From Ruminococcus flavefaciens MA2007 (GTDB lineage Bacteria; Bacillota; Clostridia; Oscillospirales; Ruminococcaceae): 64,000 nt of DNA. Every line of letters starts with the position of its first letter. The first letter of the stretch is position 1. Position numbers and translations under genes: made by a program. This document shows, piece by piece, positions 51,405 to 60,865 of this stretch. Under the pieces are notes generated by a model that saw only the letters and a program-made list of their open reading frames with translations, made no database searches and was not told where the DNA came from. Location: contig NZ_KK211354.1 in assembly GCF_000621845.1 (NCBI RefSeq), positions 22,378 through 86,377 of the forward strand, given 5' to 3'.

Positions 51405-51938
51405 TTGAAGCTCAGAAAGGCATTGCTGCTGATAATGCCGTTTATGCTTCTGTTGCTGTACAGCTGCGGTTTACAGGATTATCCAACGTATACCTATGAG
51501 CTCAGCAACGGGCTTGGTGAAAAGTATCTGGTGAATTACTGCGAACAGACAAATTATCCCGATAATATCACCAGAATAAAGGTTTTCAAGGAAAAACACA
51601 AGATAAGCGATTTCGAGGGCGGAGCCTATTCGGGCTGCGATTCCTACATACCGTCGCAGGTAATGCTCATATGCAGCAGTGACGGCGTGGATTATTACTA
51701 TATCCGCTCTCAGTTCGGAGAATATATTGCAGCTGACGGTCTTGCAGACCTGAAGATGAACTTCAATATGATGTCCATAAGCCGCGATGTTTCGGAGCTA
51801 AAGGACACCGAGAAGCATACATATTCAAAGCTTGCAGGACTTATCCGCGGCGTTGTTTCAGCCGAGAACGCTAAGAAGCGCTTTGCGGACTGCGGCTACA
51901 GCTCCGATAACTTTATGGCTTTTTATAATTATGAATGA
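51405..51938 (+). CDS. Small lipoprotein, unknown function
   Basis: A 177-residue protein with a signal peptide and lipobox LLYSC (Cys21); the rest is soluble with several Tyr/Cys. The start is TTG 51405 with GGGGGG 6-7 bases upstream; no ATG fits the signal peptide. No recognised domain. It is followed by a terminator. Confidence 0.72.
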   Translation: MKLRKALLLIMPFMLLLLYSCGLQDYPTYTYELSNGLGEKYLVNYCEQTNYPDNITRIKVFKEKHKISDFEGGAYSGCDSYIPSQVMLICSSDGVDYYYIRSQFGEYIAADGLADLKMNFNMMSISRDVSELKDTEKHTYSKLAGLIRGVVSAENAKKRFADCGYSSDNFMAFYNYE

Positions 51939-51940
51939 AA

Positions 51941-51967
51941 AAGCTCCTCATCTGAGGAGTTTTTTTA
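51941..51967 (+). terminator. Terminator of lipoprotein gene
   Basis: CTCCTCA/TGAGGAG with a 2-base loop and seven T, directly after the stop. Confidence 0.8.
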
Positions 51968-51978
51968 CTGTCAGTACG

Positions 51979-52009
51979 CAAAAAACTGAGCCCTGCAAAA
52001 GCAGGGCTC
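51979..52009 (-). terminator. Terminator of pilin gene
   Basis: GAGCCCTGC/GCAGGGCTC with a 4-base loop; AGTTTTTTG follows on the minus strand. Confidence 0.8.
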
Positions 52010-52015
52010 GCTGTT

Positions 52016-52579
52016 TTAATTGTAGTCGGGCTGAGTATCGGGCCACAATCTGAACATAGGAGTATCATTGCTGCCGTCGCCTACCCAGATCTCAACTGAT
52101 TCGTAGCTGTTGTTCTTAGCACAGATGAACCAGCGGTTGAGTTCCTTGCCCTTATCGGATTGGGTGTACTTTACAGGAGTTCTCTCAGTTCCGAGGAAGT
52201 TATTGATAGCGTCCTCAAACAGCTGAGAATCAGCACTTCCGTTTGACCATAACGGCTGATGGCTGCCTGTGTTCTTAGCACCATCCTTTGAGCAGACCAC
52301 ATAAAGGTCATAGACCTCGCCTGTGCCGCCGTTTGGGATAGTAACCTGTCCTTTGTTGTCGTTGTTTTTGACAAAGGATTCCTGAGCATCCTCGTTGTCG
52401 GCAAGAACAGCCATTACACCGGTGTAGATAGTATGTGCTGCTGAGATGTCGGATCTGCGCTTTGACTTTTTAACGTATCCGATGAGAGACGGAACGAGTA
52501 TAGCTGCAAGCACGCCGATGATAGCGATAACAACTATAAGCTCGATCAAGGTAAAACCCCGTTTTCTGTTTCCTGTCAT
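52016..52579 (-). CDS. Type IV pilin-like (prepilin) protein
   Basis: A 187-residue protein with a short basic leader (MTGNRKRG), prepilin cleavage site G8/F9, Glu5 of the mature chain (FTLIE) and a hydrophobic helix (about 10-32) continuing amphipathically (YVKKSKRRSDI). A 150-residue C-terminal head follows with one Cys near its middle and one towards the end. The start at 52579 has GGGGGG 7 bases upstream. No peptidase, ATPase or other pilus genes lie nearby, so it relies on a machine elsewhere. Confidence 0.85.
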   Translation of the reverse strand: MTGNRKRGFTLIELIVVIAIIGVLAAILVPSLIGYVKKSKRRSDISAAHTIYTGVMAVLADNEDAQESFVKNNDNKGQVTIPNGGTGEVYDLYVVCSKDGAKNTGSHQPLWSNGSADSQLFEDAINNFLGTERTPVKYTQSDKGKELNRWFICAKNNSYESVEIWVGDGSNDTPMFRLWPDTQPDYN

Positions 52580-52725
52580 AAAAAAGCCCCCCTTTATCAT
52601 GATGAAGAAAACTAAGATTTTCCTATATTATACGTTGTTTTTTTTGATTTGTCAATAGCTTATTCAAAGAAAATCATATAAATAATTATTTTTTTTGATT
52701 AATTTATACTTGTCGTAAAAAGCAC

Positions 52726-53943
52726 TTATTTTATAACAATTTTTTTGAAAGCTTTCTTGCCTTTGCGGACGATTGTCTCTCCGTCGAGGACTATCATTTC
52801 CTTGGGATCAGACTTCTTTTCGTCGTTGACTGTGATGCCGCCCTGCTGTACAAGACGTCTTGCTTCTGATACTGACGGAGCAAGCTCAGCCTTTACGAGA
52901 AGTGTGAGAAGTCCGATAGCACCGTCTGTAAGGTCAGCGGAGTCTATTTCAGCTACAGGCATATTCTCATTGTTACCGCTGCCGCCGAAGAGAGCCTTTG
53001 CAGCTGCCTTAGCCTTTTCAGCCTCTTCCTCGCCGTGTACAAGCTTTGTGAGCTCGTATGCGAGAAGCTCCTTAGCAGCGTTGAACTGAGCGCCCTCCAT
53101 AGTCTTTTCCATTTCCTCTATCTGCTCAACAGGAACGAATGTGAGCATCTTCAGGCACTTGATAACGTCAGCGTCATCAACGTTTCTCCAGTACTGGAAG
53201 AACTCGTAAGGAGTTGTCTTCGCAGGATCGAGCCATACTGCGCCCTTTTCGGTCTTGCCCATTTTCTTGCCCTCGGAGTTGAGAAGGAGAGTGATAGTCA
53301 TAGCGTAAGCGTCCTTGCCAAGCTTTCTTCTGATAAGCTCTGTACCGCCAAGCATATTTGCCCACTGATCGTCGCCGCCGAACTGCATATTGCAGCCGTA
53401 TTTCTGGAAGAGCTCAAGGAAGTCGTAGCTCTGCATTATCATGTAGTTGAATTCGAGGAATGTAAGACCGCGCTCCATACGCTGCTTGTAGCACTCATGT
53501 GAGAGCATACGGTTTACGCTGAAATGAGCTCCGACATCGCGGAGAAGCTCTATGTAGTTCAGCTTCATGAGCCAGTCGGCGTTGTTTACGATGATAGCCT
53601 TGTCCTCAGAGAAGTCGATGAAGCGGCTCATCTGCTTCTTGAAGCAGTCAACGTTGTGCTGGATAGTCTCGGGAGTCATCATTTTTCTCATATCGGTTTT
53701 TCCCGAAGGATCGCCTATCATGGCAGTACCGCCGCCGATGAGGACGATAGGCTTGTTGCCAGCCATCTGGAGTCTCTTCATAAGGCAGAGAGCCATGAAG
53801 TGACCAACGTGGAGGGATTCGGCTGTAGGATCAAAGCCAATGTAGAAGGTAGCCTTGCCTGCGTTGACAAGCTCCTCTATTTCCTTTTCGTCTGTGAGCT
53901 GCGCGAGGAGACCTCTGCGCTTGAGTTCTTCAAAAGTAGTCAT
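52726..53943 (-). CDS. tyrS: Tyrosyl-tRNA synthetase
   Basis: A 405-residue class Ic synthetase: [13 protein letters not shown] (HIGH), [34 protein letters not shown] (KMSKS equivalent) and a C-terminal S4 RNA-binding domain ([18 protein letters not shown]). It is the last of four co-directional genes with gaps of 12-19 bases; the only clear promoter I see for the set is at 58121-58149, behind a T-box. Confidence 0.95.
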   Translation of the reverse strand: MTTFEELKRRGLLAQLTDEKEIEELVNAGKATFYIGFDPTAESLHVGHFMALCLMKRLQMAGNKPIVLIGGGTAMIGDPSGKTDMRKMMTPETIQHNVDCFKKQMSRFIDFSEDKAIIVNNADWLMKLNYIELLRDVGAHFSVNRMLSHECYKQRMERGLTFLEFNYMIMQSYDFLELFQKYGCNMQFGGDDQWANMLGGTELIRRKLGKDAYAMTITLLLNSEGKKMGKTEKGAVWLDPAKTTPYEFFQYWRNVDDADVIKCLKMLTFVPVEQIEEMEKTMEGAQFNAAKELLAYELTKLVHGEEEAEKAKAAAKALFGGSGNNENMPVAEIDSADLTDGAIGLLTLLVKAELAPSVSEARRLVQQGGITVNDEKKSDPKEMIVLDGETIVRKGKKAFKKIVIK

Positions 53944-53962
53944 GATTTATTTCTCCTTTATA

Positions 53963-54532
53963 TTATAATTCATTATTATTGATAAGCTTTTTCAGCTCTG
54001 TGAGCCATTGCGGCGGTTCATTGCCGTATATTACGAGACTGCCGTTTTTGTATTCGCCTACATTGACAAAGCCGTTTTCGTTATCCCAGAATTCAGCTTC
54101 ACTGCAATAGGGGAGCACAGCGGAAAGGTCGCTGAAACGCTTTTCGTATCTGCGCTGTACGTCCTCGGACGGGATATCGTGACCGCCCTTGCGTACTCTG
54201 TTAGCGATGCGTAGCAGGCTTTCCTCGCAGGAATTAACGCCGATATAGTACAGCCTGATATGATAATCAAGCTCTATTGCACGGCGTATGGTTTTCAGCG
54301 TTCTTACGCCAGAAAGAGTGGTTTCCTGCGTAAAGCTTAGTCCTTTTTCAAGGCAGTCCTCCATAAGAGCTATGGCTTTTTTGCCGCCCTGTATGCGGTC
54401 ACCGTCAAACTCTGCATTGAGCTTGTCGGTATCTATTATGATACCGAGGTCATCGGTCTTGCGGACGAGAACGCCAGTGAAGCTGCTCTTGCCAACGCCG
54501 TTGACTCCGCCGATTATGGTATATGTTTTCAT
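53963..54532 (-). CDS. Zeta-toxin-like P-loop ATPase/kinase
   Basis: A 189-residue protein. Walker A is GGVNGVGKSS, then IIDTDK, the substrate-loop QETTLSG and RVRKGGHDIPSEDVQRRYEKR, which matches the group annotated as zeta toxin family. No epsilon-like antitoxin is adjacent, so a toxin role is not supported; a small-molecule kinase is equally likely. It lies between uvrA (12 bases) and tyrS (19 bases). Confidence 0.8.
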   Translation of the reverse strand: MKTYTIIGGVNGVGKSSFTGVLVRKTDDLGIIIDTDKLNAEFDGDRIQGGKKAIALMEDCLEKGLSFTQETTLSGVRTLKTIRRAIELDYHIRLYYIGVNSCEESLLRIANRVRKGGHDIPSEDVQRRYEKRFSDLSAVLPYCSEAEFWDNENGFVNVGEYKNGSLVIYGNEPPQWLTELKKLINNNEL

Positions 54533-54544
54533 ATTTCACCGCCT

Positions 54545-57367
54545 TTACTTCAGATAGCTTTTCAGATACTGTCCCGTATAGGACTTCTCGCACTGAGCCA
54601 CTTCCTCGGGAGTACCCTGCGCCACGATAGTGCCGCCGCCGTCGCCGCCCTCGGGACCGAGGTCGATGATGTGGTCTGCGACTTTGATGACGTTGAGGTT
54701 GTGCTCAATGACGAGGACAGTATTTCCCTGGTCTGTCAGCCTTTGCAGAACGTCTATGAGCTTGTGGACGTCAGCTGTGTGGAGACCTGTTGTGGGCTCG
54801 TCCAGTATATAAATGGTATTGCCTGTGGAGCGCTTTGAAAGCTCCGTTGACAGCTTAACTCGCTGAGCCTCGCCGCCCGACAGCGTCGTAGCAGGCTGAC
54901 CTATCTTGATGTAGCCAAGACCTACTTCCTGCAAGGTTTTCAGCTTTTTGGCTATTTTCGGGATATGCTCGAAGAATTCCACGCCCTCGTCCACGGTCAT
55001 TTCCAGTACATCGTAAATGGACTTGCCCTTGTAGTGGATATCGAGAGTCTCGCGGTTATAGCGTTTGCCCTTGCAGACCTCGCAGGGCACATATATATCG
55101 GGCAGGAAGTGCATTTCTATCTTGATTATGCCGTCGCCCTCGCAGGCTTCACAGCGTCCGCCCTTGACATTGAAGGAGAATCGTCCGCTTGTATAGCCGT
55201 GAGCCTTGGCGTCGGGAGTTTTTGAGAAAAGGTCGCGTATATCGCTGAAAACGCCTGTATATGTGGCAGGATTAGAGCGGGGAGTGCGTCCGATAGGGGA
55301 CTGGTCTATGCAGATGACCTTGTCCAGATGTTCAAGTCCCTCCATTTCGCGGAACTGACCGCATCTTGTCTTGGCGCGGTTCAGCTTTGCGGCAAGATAC
55401 TTGTAGATTATCTCGTTCACAAGTGAGGACTTGCCCGAGCCCGAAACTCCCGTAACGCATACGAGCTCGCCGAGAGGTATTGAAACGTCGATATTTTGCA
55501 GATTATGCTCGGCAGCTCCGCGGACGGTAAGGAACTTTCCGTTGCCGCTCCTGCGCTTTTTCGGGATATCTATTTTCTTTCTGCCGCTGAGGTACTGACC
55601 TGTTATTGAGGTCTTGCATTTCAGGAGCTTATCCACAGTTCCTGCAAAGACAACCTCGCCGCCGTGTATGCCTGCCCCGGGACCAATGTCCACGATGTAA
55701 TCAGCGGCAAGCATTGTATCGTCGTCGTGCTCAACGACTATGAGGGTATTTCCAAGGTCGCGGAGACGTTTCAGCGTAGCTATGAGCTTGTCATTGTCGC
55801 GCTGATGAAGTCCGATACTTGGCTCGTCAAGGATATAGAGCACACCAACCAGTGATGAGCCTATCTGTGTAGCAAGGCGGATTCGCTGGCTTTCGCCGCC
55901 CGAGAGAGTTCCCGATGAACGTGAAAGGGTGAGATATTCAAGTCCCACGCTTTTAAGGAAGCCCAGACGCTCCTTTATCTCCTTGATTATGCGCTCGCCA
56001 ACGTAGCTGTCATGCTCCGAGAGCTTCAGACCGTTGAAGAAGCCGAGACCGTCCTTGACGGAAAAATCAGTGAGCTCACTGATGTTCTTGCCGCCCACAG
56101 TTACTGCAAGGTACTCGTCGCGGAGCCTTTTACCCTTGCAGACGGGGCACTCCACCTCGCTCATATACTCCTCTATCTCATTTTTCGACCATTCGCTTGA
56201 GGTCTCCTTGTAGCGGCGCTCAAGGTTGTTGACAACGCCCTCAAATGGCGAGTTGTAGGTTCCGCCGCCGAGAGAAGCAGGACGTTTCAGCTCCAGTGTT
56301 TCGTCGCCTGTGCCGTAGAGGAAGAGGTCAAGCTGTTCCTTTTTCAGCTTCTTGACGGGAACGTCTATAGACACGCCGTACTTCTTTGAGATAGCGCGGT
56401 AATACATGGTAGCGATAGATGTCTCGTCAAGGCTGTTCCAGCCCGAGGCGTTGATAGCGCCCTCCTCGATAGAAAGGTCTTTATTGGGGATAATGAGGTC
56501 GGGATCGATGTGTCTGAACACGCCCAGACCTGTACACTTGGGACAAGCTCCCACAGGATTGTTGAATGAGAACATGACGGGTTCAAGCTCGCCTATGCTG
56601 ATATTATGCTCGGGACAGGCGTAATTCTGGGAGAAAAGTATCTCTTCGCCGTCGATGACGTCCGCAATGGCAAGACCGCCCGTGAGGTTGAAAACAGTTT
56701 CAAGGCTGTCGGTGATTCGGGACTCGATGCCCTCTTTTATAACGATACGGTCAACGATTATCTCGATATTGTGCTTCTTGTTCTTGTCAAGCTTGATATC
56801 CTCGCTGAGTTCATACATGATACCGTCAACTCTTGCACGGACAAAGCCCGATTTTCTTGCACTTTCAAGCTCCTTTGAATACTGTCCCTTGCGGTTTCTG
56901 ACGATAGGAGCGAGGAGCTGTAGCTTCGTACCCACGGGGAGCTCCATAAGGGTATCCACCATTTGGTCAATGGTCTGCTGGGAAATTTCCCTGCCGCAGA
57001 CAGGACAGTGTGGAACGCCTATCCTTGCGTAAAGCAGACGGAGATAGTCGTATATCTCGGTAACAGTACCCACAGTTGAACGCGGGTTCTTGGAGGTAGT
57101 TTTCTGGTCAATGGAGATAGCAGGGGAAAGTCCCTCAATGCTGTCCACATCGGGCTTTTCCATTTGTCCGAGGAACATTCTCGCATATGAGGAAAGGCTT
57201 TCCACGTAGCGGCGCTGACCGTCGGCGTAAATGGTATCAAAGGCAAGTGAGGACTTGCCCGAGCCCGAAAGTCCTGTCATGACGATAAGTCGGTCACGGG
57301 GGAGTTCCAAGTCTATATTTTTAAGGTTATTGGCTCTTGCGCCTTTGATGATTATCTTATCGGTCAT
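54545..57367 (-). CDS. uvrA: Excinuclease ABC subunit A
   Basis: A 940-residue protein with two ABC ATPase modules (Walker [10 protein letters not shown] near residue 33 and GVSGSGKSS near 641, signatures LSGGESQR and LSGGEAQR) and zinc modules (CPVC, CEAC ... CEVCKG). It finds DNA damage with UvrB. No uvrB or lexA-type operator is seen nearby. It is the second gene of the T-box-led unit. Confidence 0.96.
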   Translation of the reverse strand: MTDKIIIKGARANNLKNIDLELPRDRLIVMTGLSGSGKSSLAFDTIYADGQRRYVESLSSYARMFLGQMEKPDVDSIEGLSPAISIDQKTTSKNPRSTVGTVTEIYDYLRLLYARIGVPHCPVCGREISQQTIDQMVDTLMELPVGTKLQLLAPIVRNRKGQYSKELESARKSGFVRARVDGIMYELSEDIKLDKNKKHNIEIIVDRIVIKEGIESRITDSLETVFNLTGGLAIADVIDGEEILFSQNYACPEHNISIGELEPVMFSFNNPVGACPKCTGLGVFRHIDPDLIIPNKDLSIEEGAINASGWNSLDETSIATMYYRAISKKYGVSIDVPVKKLKKEQLDLFLYGTGDETLELKRPASLGGGTYNSPFEGVVNNLERRYKETSSEWSKNEIEEYMSEVECPVCKGKRLRDEYLAVTVGGKNISELTDFSVKDGLGFFNGLKLSEHDSYVGERIIKEIKERLGFLKSVGLEYLTLSRSSGTLSGGESQRIRLATQIGSSLVGVLYILDEPSIGLHQRDNDKLIATLKRLRDLGNTLIVVEHDDDTMLAADYIVDIGPGAGIHGGEVVFAGTVDKLLKCKTSITGQYLSGRKKIDIPKKRRSGNGKFLTVRGAAEHNLQNIDVSIPLGELVCVTGVSGSGKSSLVNEIIYKYLAAKLNRAKTRCGQFREMEGLEHLDKVICIDQSPIGRTPRSNPATYTGVFSDIRDLFSKTPDAKAHGYTSGRFSFNVKGGRCEACEGDGIIKIEMHFLPDIYVPCEVCKGKRYNRETLDIHYKGKSIYDVLEMTVDEGVEFFEHIPKIAKKLKTLQEVGLGYIKIGQPATTLSGGEAQRVKLSTELSKRSTGNTIYILDEPTTGLHTADVHKLIDVLQRLTDQGNTVLVIEHNLNVIKVADHIIDLGPEGGDGGGTIVAQGTPEEVAQCEKSYTGQYLKSYLK

Positions 57368-57384
57368 AAAAACTCCTTTCGAAA

Positions 57385-57846
57385 TCAGTCACAGTGCTTG
57401 ATTATGGTCTTGATTAGACCAAGCAAAGCCGAGTGTATAAAGGTGCGGACTGCTATGAGAGCCTGTCCGCCCATGAATACATATTTACAATAGGTGTAGA
57501 AATATTCTCCCAAGCCGTCCTTGTATCTGTCGGCAAGGGCTGTATAGTAGGGTTCAAGTGTAGAATTGCCGAAGCTGACGTACTCCGTAAATATGGCAAG
57601 GAGAATAGCGATAGTGAAGCCTAAGTTCAGATGTGCGCTGTCAAGTCCTGCAAGTCCGGTTATCAAATGAATATATCTTGTGGAAAAGCCGATGACTATA
57701 ATGCACAGCAGAGTGCATACTGTCATGCGTATGAAAGGGGAGTCCGCACCGTTTTTTGCAGGGCTTATGAAGCCTATGTACATGAAAAACAGTGATATAA
57801 GGAATACTGCCGCAGAAATACTGAGATATGCAATGGCTCTTTTCAT
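57385..57846 (-). CDS. Four-helix membrane protein, first gene after T-box
   Basis: A 153-residue protein with hydrophobic segments at about 5-25, 42-58, 73-92 and 122-145. AGGGAG 6 bases before ATG 57846. I do not recognise the family. It begins about 37 bases after the T-box terminator and is 17 bases before uvrA, so it is the first product under tRNA control. Confidence 0.75.
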   Translation of the reverse strand: MKRAIAYLSISAAVFLISLFFMYIGFISPAKNGADSPFIRMTVCTLLCIIVIGFSTRYIHLITGLAGLDSAHLNLGFTIAILLAIFTEYVSFGNSTLEPYYTALADRYKDGLGEYFYTYCKYVFMGGQALIAVRTFIHSALLGLIKTIIKHCD

Positions 57847-57882
57847 AGTTTGCTCCCTTACTTATTTATAATACGGAAATAT

Positions 57883-58114
57883 AAAAGCCCCCGAGCAGAA
57901 AAACTGCTCAGGGGCGAAGCTACTCGCGGTACCACCCTGATTTATCCGATAATCGGAACTCGAAAAGCTGTAACGGGCATACCCGTCCGCACCTACTTTA
58001 GGTTCAATGCGGCAACTCCCGAATGTAGGTCACTATGCGCCGTCGTTTCCTCGCACCAGACGGAAACTCTCTGTATCGGGCATTGCACAGGTTTTATTCG
58101 TTCATGGTTTTTGC
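57883..58114 (-). promoter_or_regulatory. T-box leader, tyrosine-compatible
   Basis: On the minus strand: AGAGAG bulge and a distal GTTTCC/GGAAAC helix with GGTGCGAG; candidate specifier TAC followed by A (58027-58025) in GACCTACATT; T-box CAGGGTGGTACCGCG (57939-57925); terminator GCCCCTGAGCAG/CTGCTCGGGGGC (57915-57887) and TTTT. The T-box itself is certain. The specifier is less so, but TAC (Tyr) fits tyrS being in the downstream unit. Confidence 0.88.
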
Positions 58115-58120
58115 TTTTAC

Positions 58121-58149
58121 ATCATAGCATATATTTTTGTTGTTGTCAA
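58121..58149 (-). promoter_or_regulatory. Sigma-A promoter of T-box unit
   Basis: TTGACA (58149-58144), 17-bp spacer, TATGAT (58126-58121) on the minus strand. Confidence 0.75.
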
Positions 58150-58163
58150 GTGGGGAGAACGCC

Positions 58164-58368
58164 TGTAGGGGCGGATATTATCCGCCCGAGCCTTTAGCCC
58201 TTAGCCGTTAGCAGAACTAAGAACTAAGAGCTAAGATTGCAGGGGCTGTCTTTGGCAGTCCGCGCCAAACGAAATAACCCCGAATTCCTATTTGTAGGGG
58301 GCGATGCCTGCATCGCCCCGTTGCCTTTGTTTTATTTTGACGGGATGATGTAGGCATCAGCCCCTACA
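58164..58368. repeat. Repeat cluster: GGCGGATATTATCCGCC, heptads, CTGTCTTTGGCAG and TGTAGGGG element
   Basis: In order: arm TGTAGGGGCGGATATTATCCGCCCG (58164-58188); heptads TTAGCCC, TTAGCCG, TTAGCAG then AACTAAG, AACTAAG, AGCTAAG (58191-58235); arm GCAGGGGCTGTCTTTGGCAGTCCGCGCC (58239-58266); and a complete 76-bp element TGTAGGGG...CCCCTACA (58293-58368). Confidence 0.82.
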
Positions 58369-58449
58369 ATGATACATTCTCAGTTTTTTACGCATTAATT
58401 TGCACAATACTTGCGGAAATGAACAACAGAATTTTTTTCGGCGCGGTAC

Positions 58450-58478
58450 TTGAAATTTGTCGGGCTTTGGTATATAAT
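58450..58478 (+). promoter_or_regulatory. Sigma-A promoter of DUF1846 gene
   Basis: TTGAAA (58450-58455), 17-bp spacer, TATAAT (58473-58478). Confidence 0.75.
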
Positions 58479-58512
58479 AAATTATTATAATGTTTGCGGG
58501 AGGAAGAGAAAA

Positions 58513-59982
58513 ATGAGTTTCAAAATCGGTTTTGACAACGAAAAATACCTTAAAATGCAGTCTGAGCATATCAGACATCGTATCGCAGAGTTCGGCGATA
58601 AGCTTTATCTGGAGTTCGGCGGAAAGCTCTTTGATGATTTTCACGCTTCAAGAGTGCTTCCCGGCTTCAAGCCTGACAGCAAGCTCCAGATGTTATTACA
58701 GCTCAAGGACGAGGCTGAGATAGTTATTGTTATCAACTCCGACGATATCGAGAAGAACAAGGTAAGAGGCGACCTTGGTATTACATACGATGTTGATGTT
58801 ATCCGTCTTTTCAATGTTTTCACCAAGATAGGACTCTATGTCAGCAGTGTTGTTCTTACAAGATACGACAATCAGCCAACTGCCGACGCTTTCCAGAAGC
58901 GCCTTGAAGCTCTCGGCGTAAAGGTTTATCACCATTACAGCATAAAGGGCTATCCTTCCAACCTTAAATACATCATCAGCGATGAGGGCTACGGCAAGAA
59001 CGACTATATCGAGACCTCACGCAAGCTCGTTGTCATTACAGCTCCCGGACCGGGAAGCGGTAAAATGGCTACCTGTCTCTCTCAGCTCTACCATGAGCAC
59101 AAGAGAGGACTCAATGCAGGCTATGCCAAGTTCGAGACCTTCCCCATATGGAACCTTCCTCTCCGTCACCCCGTTAATATCGCTTATGAGGCTGCAACCT
59201 CAGACCTCAACGATGTTAACATGATAGATCCTTTCCACCTTGAAGCCTACGGAAAGACTACCGTAAACTACAACCGCGATGTTGAGATATTCCCCGTACT
59301 CAACGCTATGTTCGAGACTATACTCGGCGAGTCTCCTTACAAGTCGCCTACGGATATGGGCGTTAATATGGCAGGCAACTGCATTATCGACGACGAGGCT
59401 GTCTGTGAGGCTGCAAAGCAGGAGATAATCCGCCGCTATTATACAGGAATGTGCGAGTACCGTAAAGGTCTTATCTCCGAAGACGAGGTAATGAAGCTGG
59501 AGCTTCTCATGAAGCAGGCAAGCGTTACCGTTGAGGACAGAAAGGTAGTATCTGCGGCTCTTGAAAAGGAAAAGGCTACAGACGGACCTGCCGCTGCTAT
59601 GGAGCTTCCCGACGGAACTATCCTTACAGGACGTACATCGAATCTTCTCGGCGCAGTATCGGCACTTCTCCTCAATGCGCTGAAGCACTTCGCTGATATC
59701 GACGACGAGATACTGCTCATGTCGCCACACGTTATCGAGCCTATTATGGCGCTGAAGGTAAACCACCTCGGCAACAACAACCCGAGAATGCACACCGATG
59801 AGACTCTTATCGCGCTGTCTATCTGCGCAAACACCGATGAGAACGCTAAAAAGGCTATGGAGCAGATATCAAAGCTCCGCGGCTGTGAAGTTCATTCAAC
59901 GGTTATCCTTTCGGCAGTTGACGAGCGTATCGCAAAGAGACTCGGCATAAATCTCACCTGCGAGCCGAAGTACGAGGCATAA
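58513..59982 (+). CDS. DUF1846 family protein
   Basis: A 489-residue cytoplasmic protein matching the DUF1846 family over its length (SFKIGFDNEKYLKMQSEHI at the start, TAPGPGSGKMATCLSQLYHE with a P-loop-like GPGSGK, VNMAGNCIIDDEAV). Structures are known for the family but no settled function. The start at ATG 58513 has GGGAGGAAGAG upstream. Its codon use is strongly biased like gdhA and valS, so it is probably abundant. Confidence 0.88.
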   Translation: MSFKIGFDNEKYLKMQSEHIRHRIAEFGDKLYLEFGGKLFDDFHASRVLPGFKPDSKLQMLLQLKDEAEIVIVINSDDIEKNKVRGDLGITYDVDVIRLFNVFTKIGLYVSSVVLTRYDNQPTADAFQKRLEALGVKVYHHYSIKGYPSNLKYIISDEGYGKNDYIETSRKLVVITAPGPGSGKMATCLSQLYHEHKRGLNAGYAKFETFPIWNLPLRHPVNIAYEAATSDLNDVNMIDPFHLEAYGKTTVNYNRDVEIFPVLNAMFETILGESPYKSPTDMGVNMAGNCIIDDEAVCEAAKQEIIRRYYTGMCEYRKGLISEDEVMKLELLMKQASVTVEDRKVVSAALEKEKATDGPAAAMELPDGTILTGRTSNLLGAVSALLLNALKHFADIDDEILLMSPHVIEPIMALKVNHLGNNNPRMHTDETLIALSICANTDENAKKAMEQISKLRGCEVHSTVILSAVDERIAKRLGINLTCEPKYEA

Positions 59983-59992
59983 TAAATAGTTG

Positions 59993-60020
59993 AAAAGGCA
60001 CTCATTTGAGTGCCTTTTTT
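59993..60020 (+). terminator. Terminator of DUF1846 gene
   Basis: AAAAGGCACTC/GAGTGCCTTTT with a 4-base loop and T-run. Confidence 0.85.
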
Positions 60021-60040
60021 GGCTGTATATGGGGAGATAA

Positions 60041-60104
60041 GACGGGCGCACACTGTGCGCCCCTACATAATTATTAGCTCTAAAGCCTATGGCTAAAGGC
60101 TTAT
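60041..60104. repeat. GGGCGCACACTGTGCGCCCCTACA arm plus heptads
   Basis: A hairpin arm ending CCCCTACA (60041-60067), then TTATTAGCTCTAAAGCC/GGCTAAAGGC-type sequence up to the SpoVT stop. Confidence 0.6.
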
Positions 60105-60647
60105 TTACCCCTCTATCTGCCGCGCAAGGAACTGGGCGGCGGCGTTTATCAGGCTCTTTTGCAGGTCGGTCACTTCGGTGCACTTCTCACTGGTGAGAAA
60201 GGCGACAGCTCCCGAAACATCGCCTGCCGTGATGATAGGCAGAGCGGCTATGGCAGTTCTGTCCACGCCCTCGGCAGGGAAGAAGCTGTTGGTGCTGCCG
60301 TCGGGGCAGAAGAACTGTCCGCGGCTTTCCATGAGCTCCTCAAGCTGTCCTGTGACGCGGCGCTCGGAGAACTCCTTCCGCGGAACGCCTGCCGAGGCTA
60401 CTACGTGGTCTTTATCGAAGATGATGACGGGACAGCCTGCTATTTTATGCATGATATCCGCTACATAGCCTGCATTCTCGCTCATTTCGCTGACGGCGGA
60501 ATACTTCTTGAAAATGACTTCGCCCTCGCTGTTTGTGTATATTTCGAGTGGGTCACCCTCTCTTATCCGCATAGTTCTGCGTATTTCCTTAGGGATAACG
60601 ACACGTCCGAGGTCGTCTATCCGTCTGACAATACCTGTTGCTTTCAT
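60105..60647 (-). CDS. spoVT: SpoVT-like AbrB-family regulator
   Basis: A 180-residue protein. The AbrB swapped-hairpin DNA-binding domain (KATGIVRRIDDLGRVVIPKEIRR, about 2-48) is followed by a GAF-like domain (about 55-178), the layout and length of Bacillus SpoVT (178). SpoVT controls late forespore genes. The start at 60647 has AAGGAG 12 bases upstream; the longer frame lacks support. Its presence suggests sporulation ability or a remnant of it. Confidence 0.88.
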   Translation of the reverse strand: MKATGIVRRIDDLGRVVIPKEIRRTMRIREGDPLEIYTNSEGEVIFKKYSAVSEMSENAGYVADIMHKIAGCPVIIFDKDHVVASAGVPRKEFSERRVTGQLEELMESRGQFFCPDGSTNSFFPAEGVDRTAIAALPIITAGDVSGAVAFLTSEKCTEVTDLQKSLINAAAQFLARQIEG

Positions 60648-60824
60648 AAAAAGTGAAATCTCCTTTTTTACGTGGATTTGCAGTTGTCTGCTTTGGATAT
60701 TATTTGCAGTCTTATAAGTAATATACGCAGCTTGGATCATGTCCGGCAGCTTATGCAAACAGCCTTTTTAGCCTAAAAACATTGCTGCTTATTTAAAAAT
60801 TGAAGAAAACTAATCATAATAGTG

Positions 60825-60863
60825 AAAAAGGCAGATACTTCGCGGAAGTATCTGCCTTTTTTA
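60825..60863 (-). terminator. Terminator of MATE gene
   Basis: AAAAAGGCAGATACTTC/GAAGTATCTGCCTTTTT, a 17-bp stem with a 3-base loop, directly after the stop on the minus strand. Confidence 0.85.
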
Positions 60864-60865
60864 TG

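Noticed and set aside
53963..54532. Toxin-antitoxin module with the zeta-like gene
   Set aside because: No small antitoxin gene is adjacent; neighbours are uvrA and tyrS.
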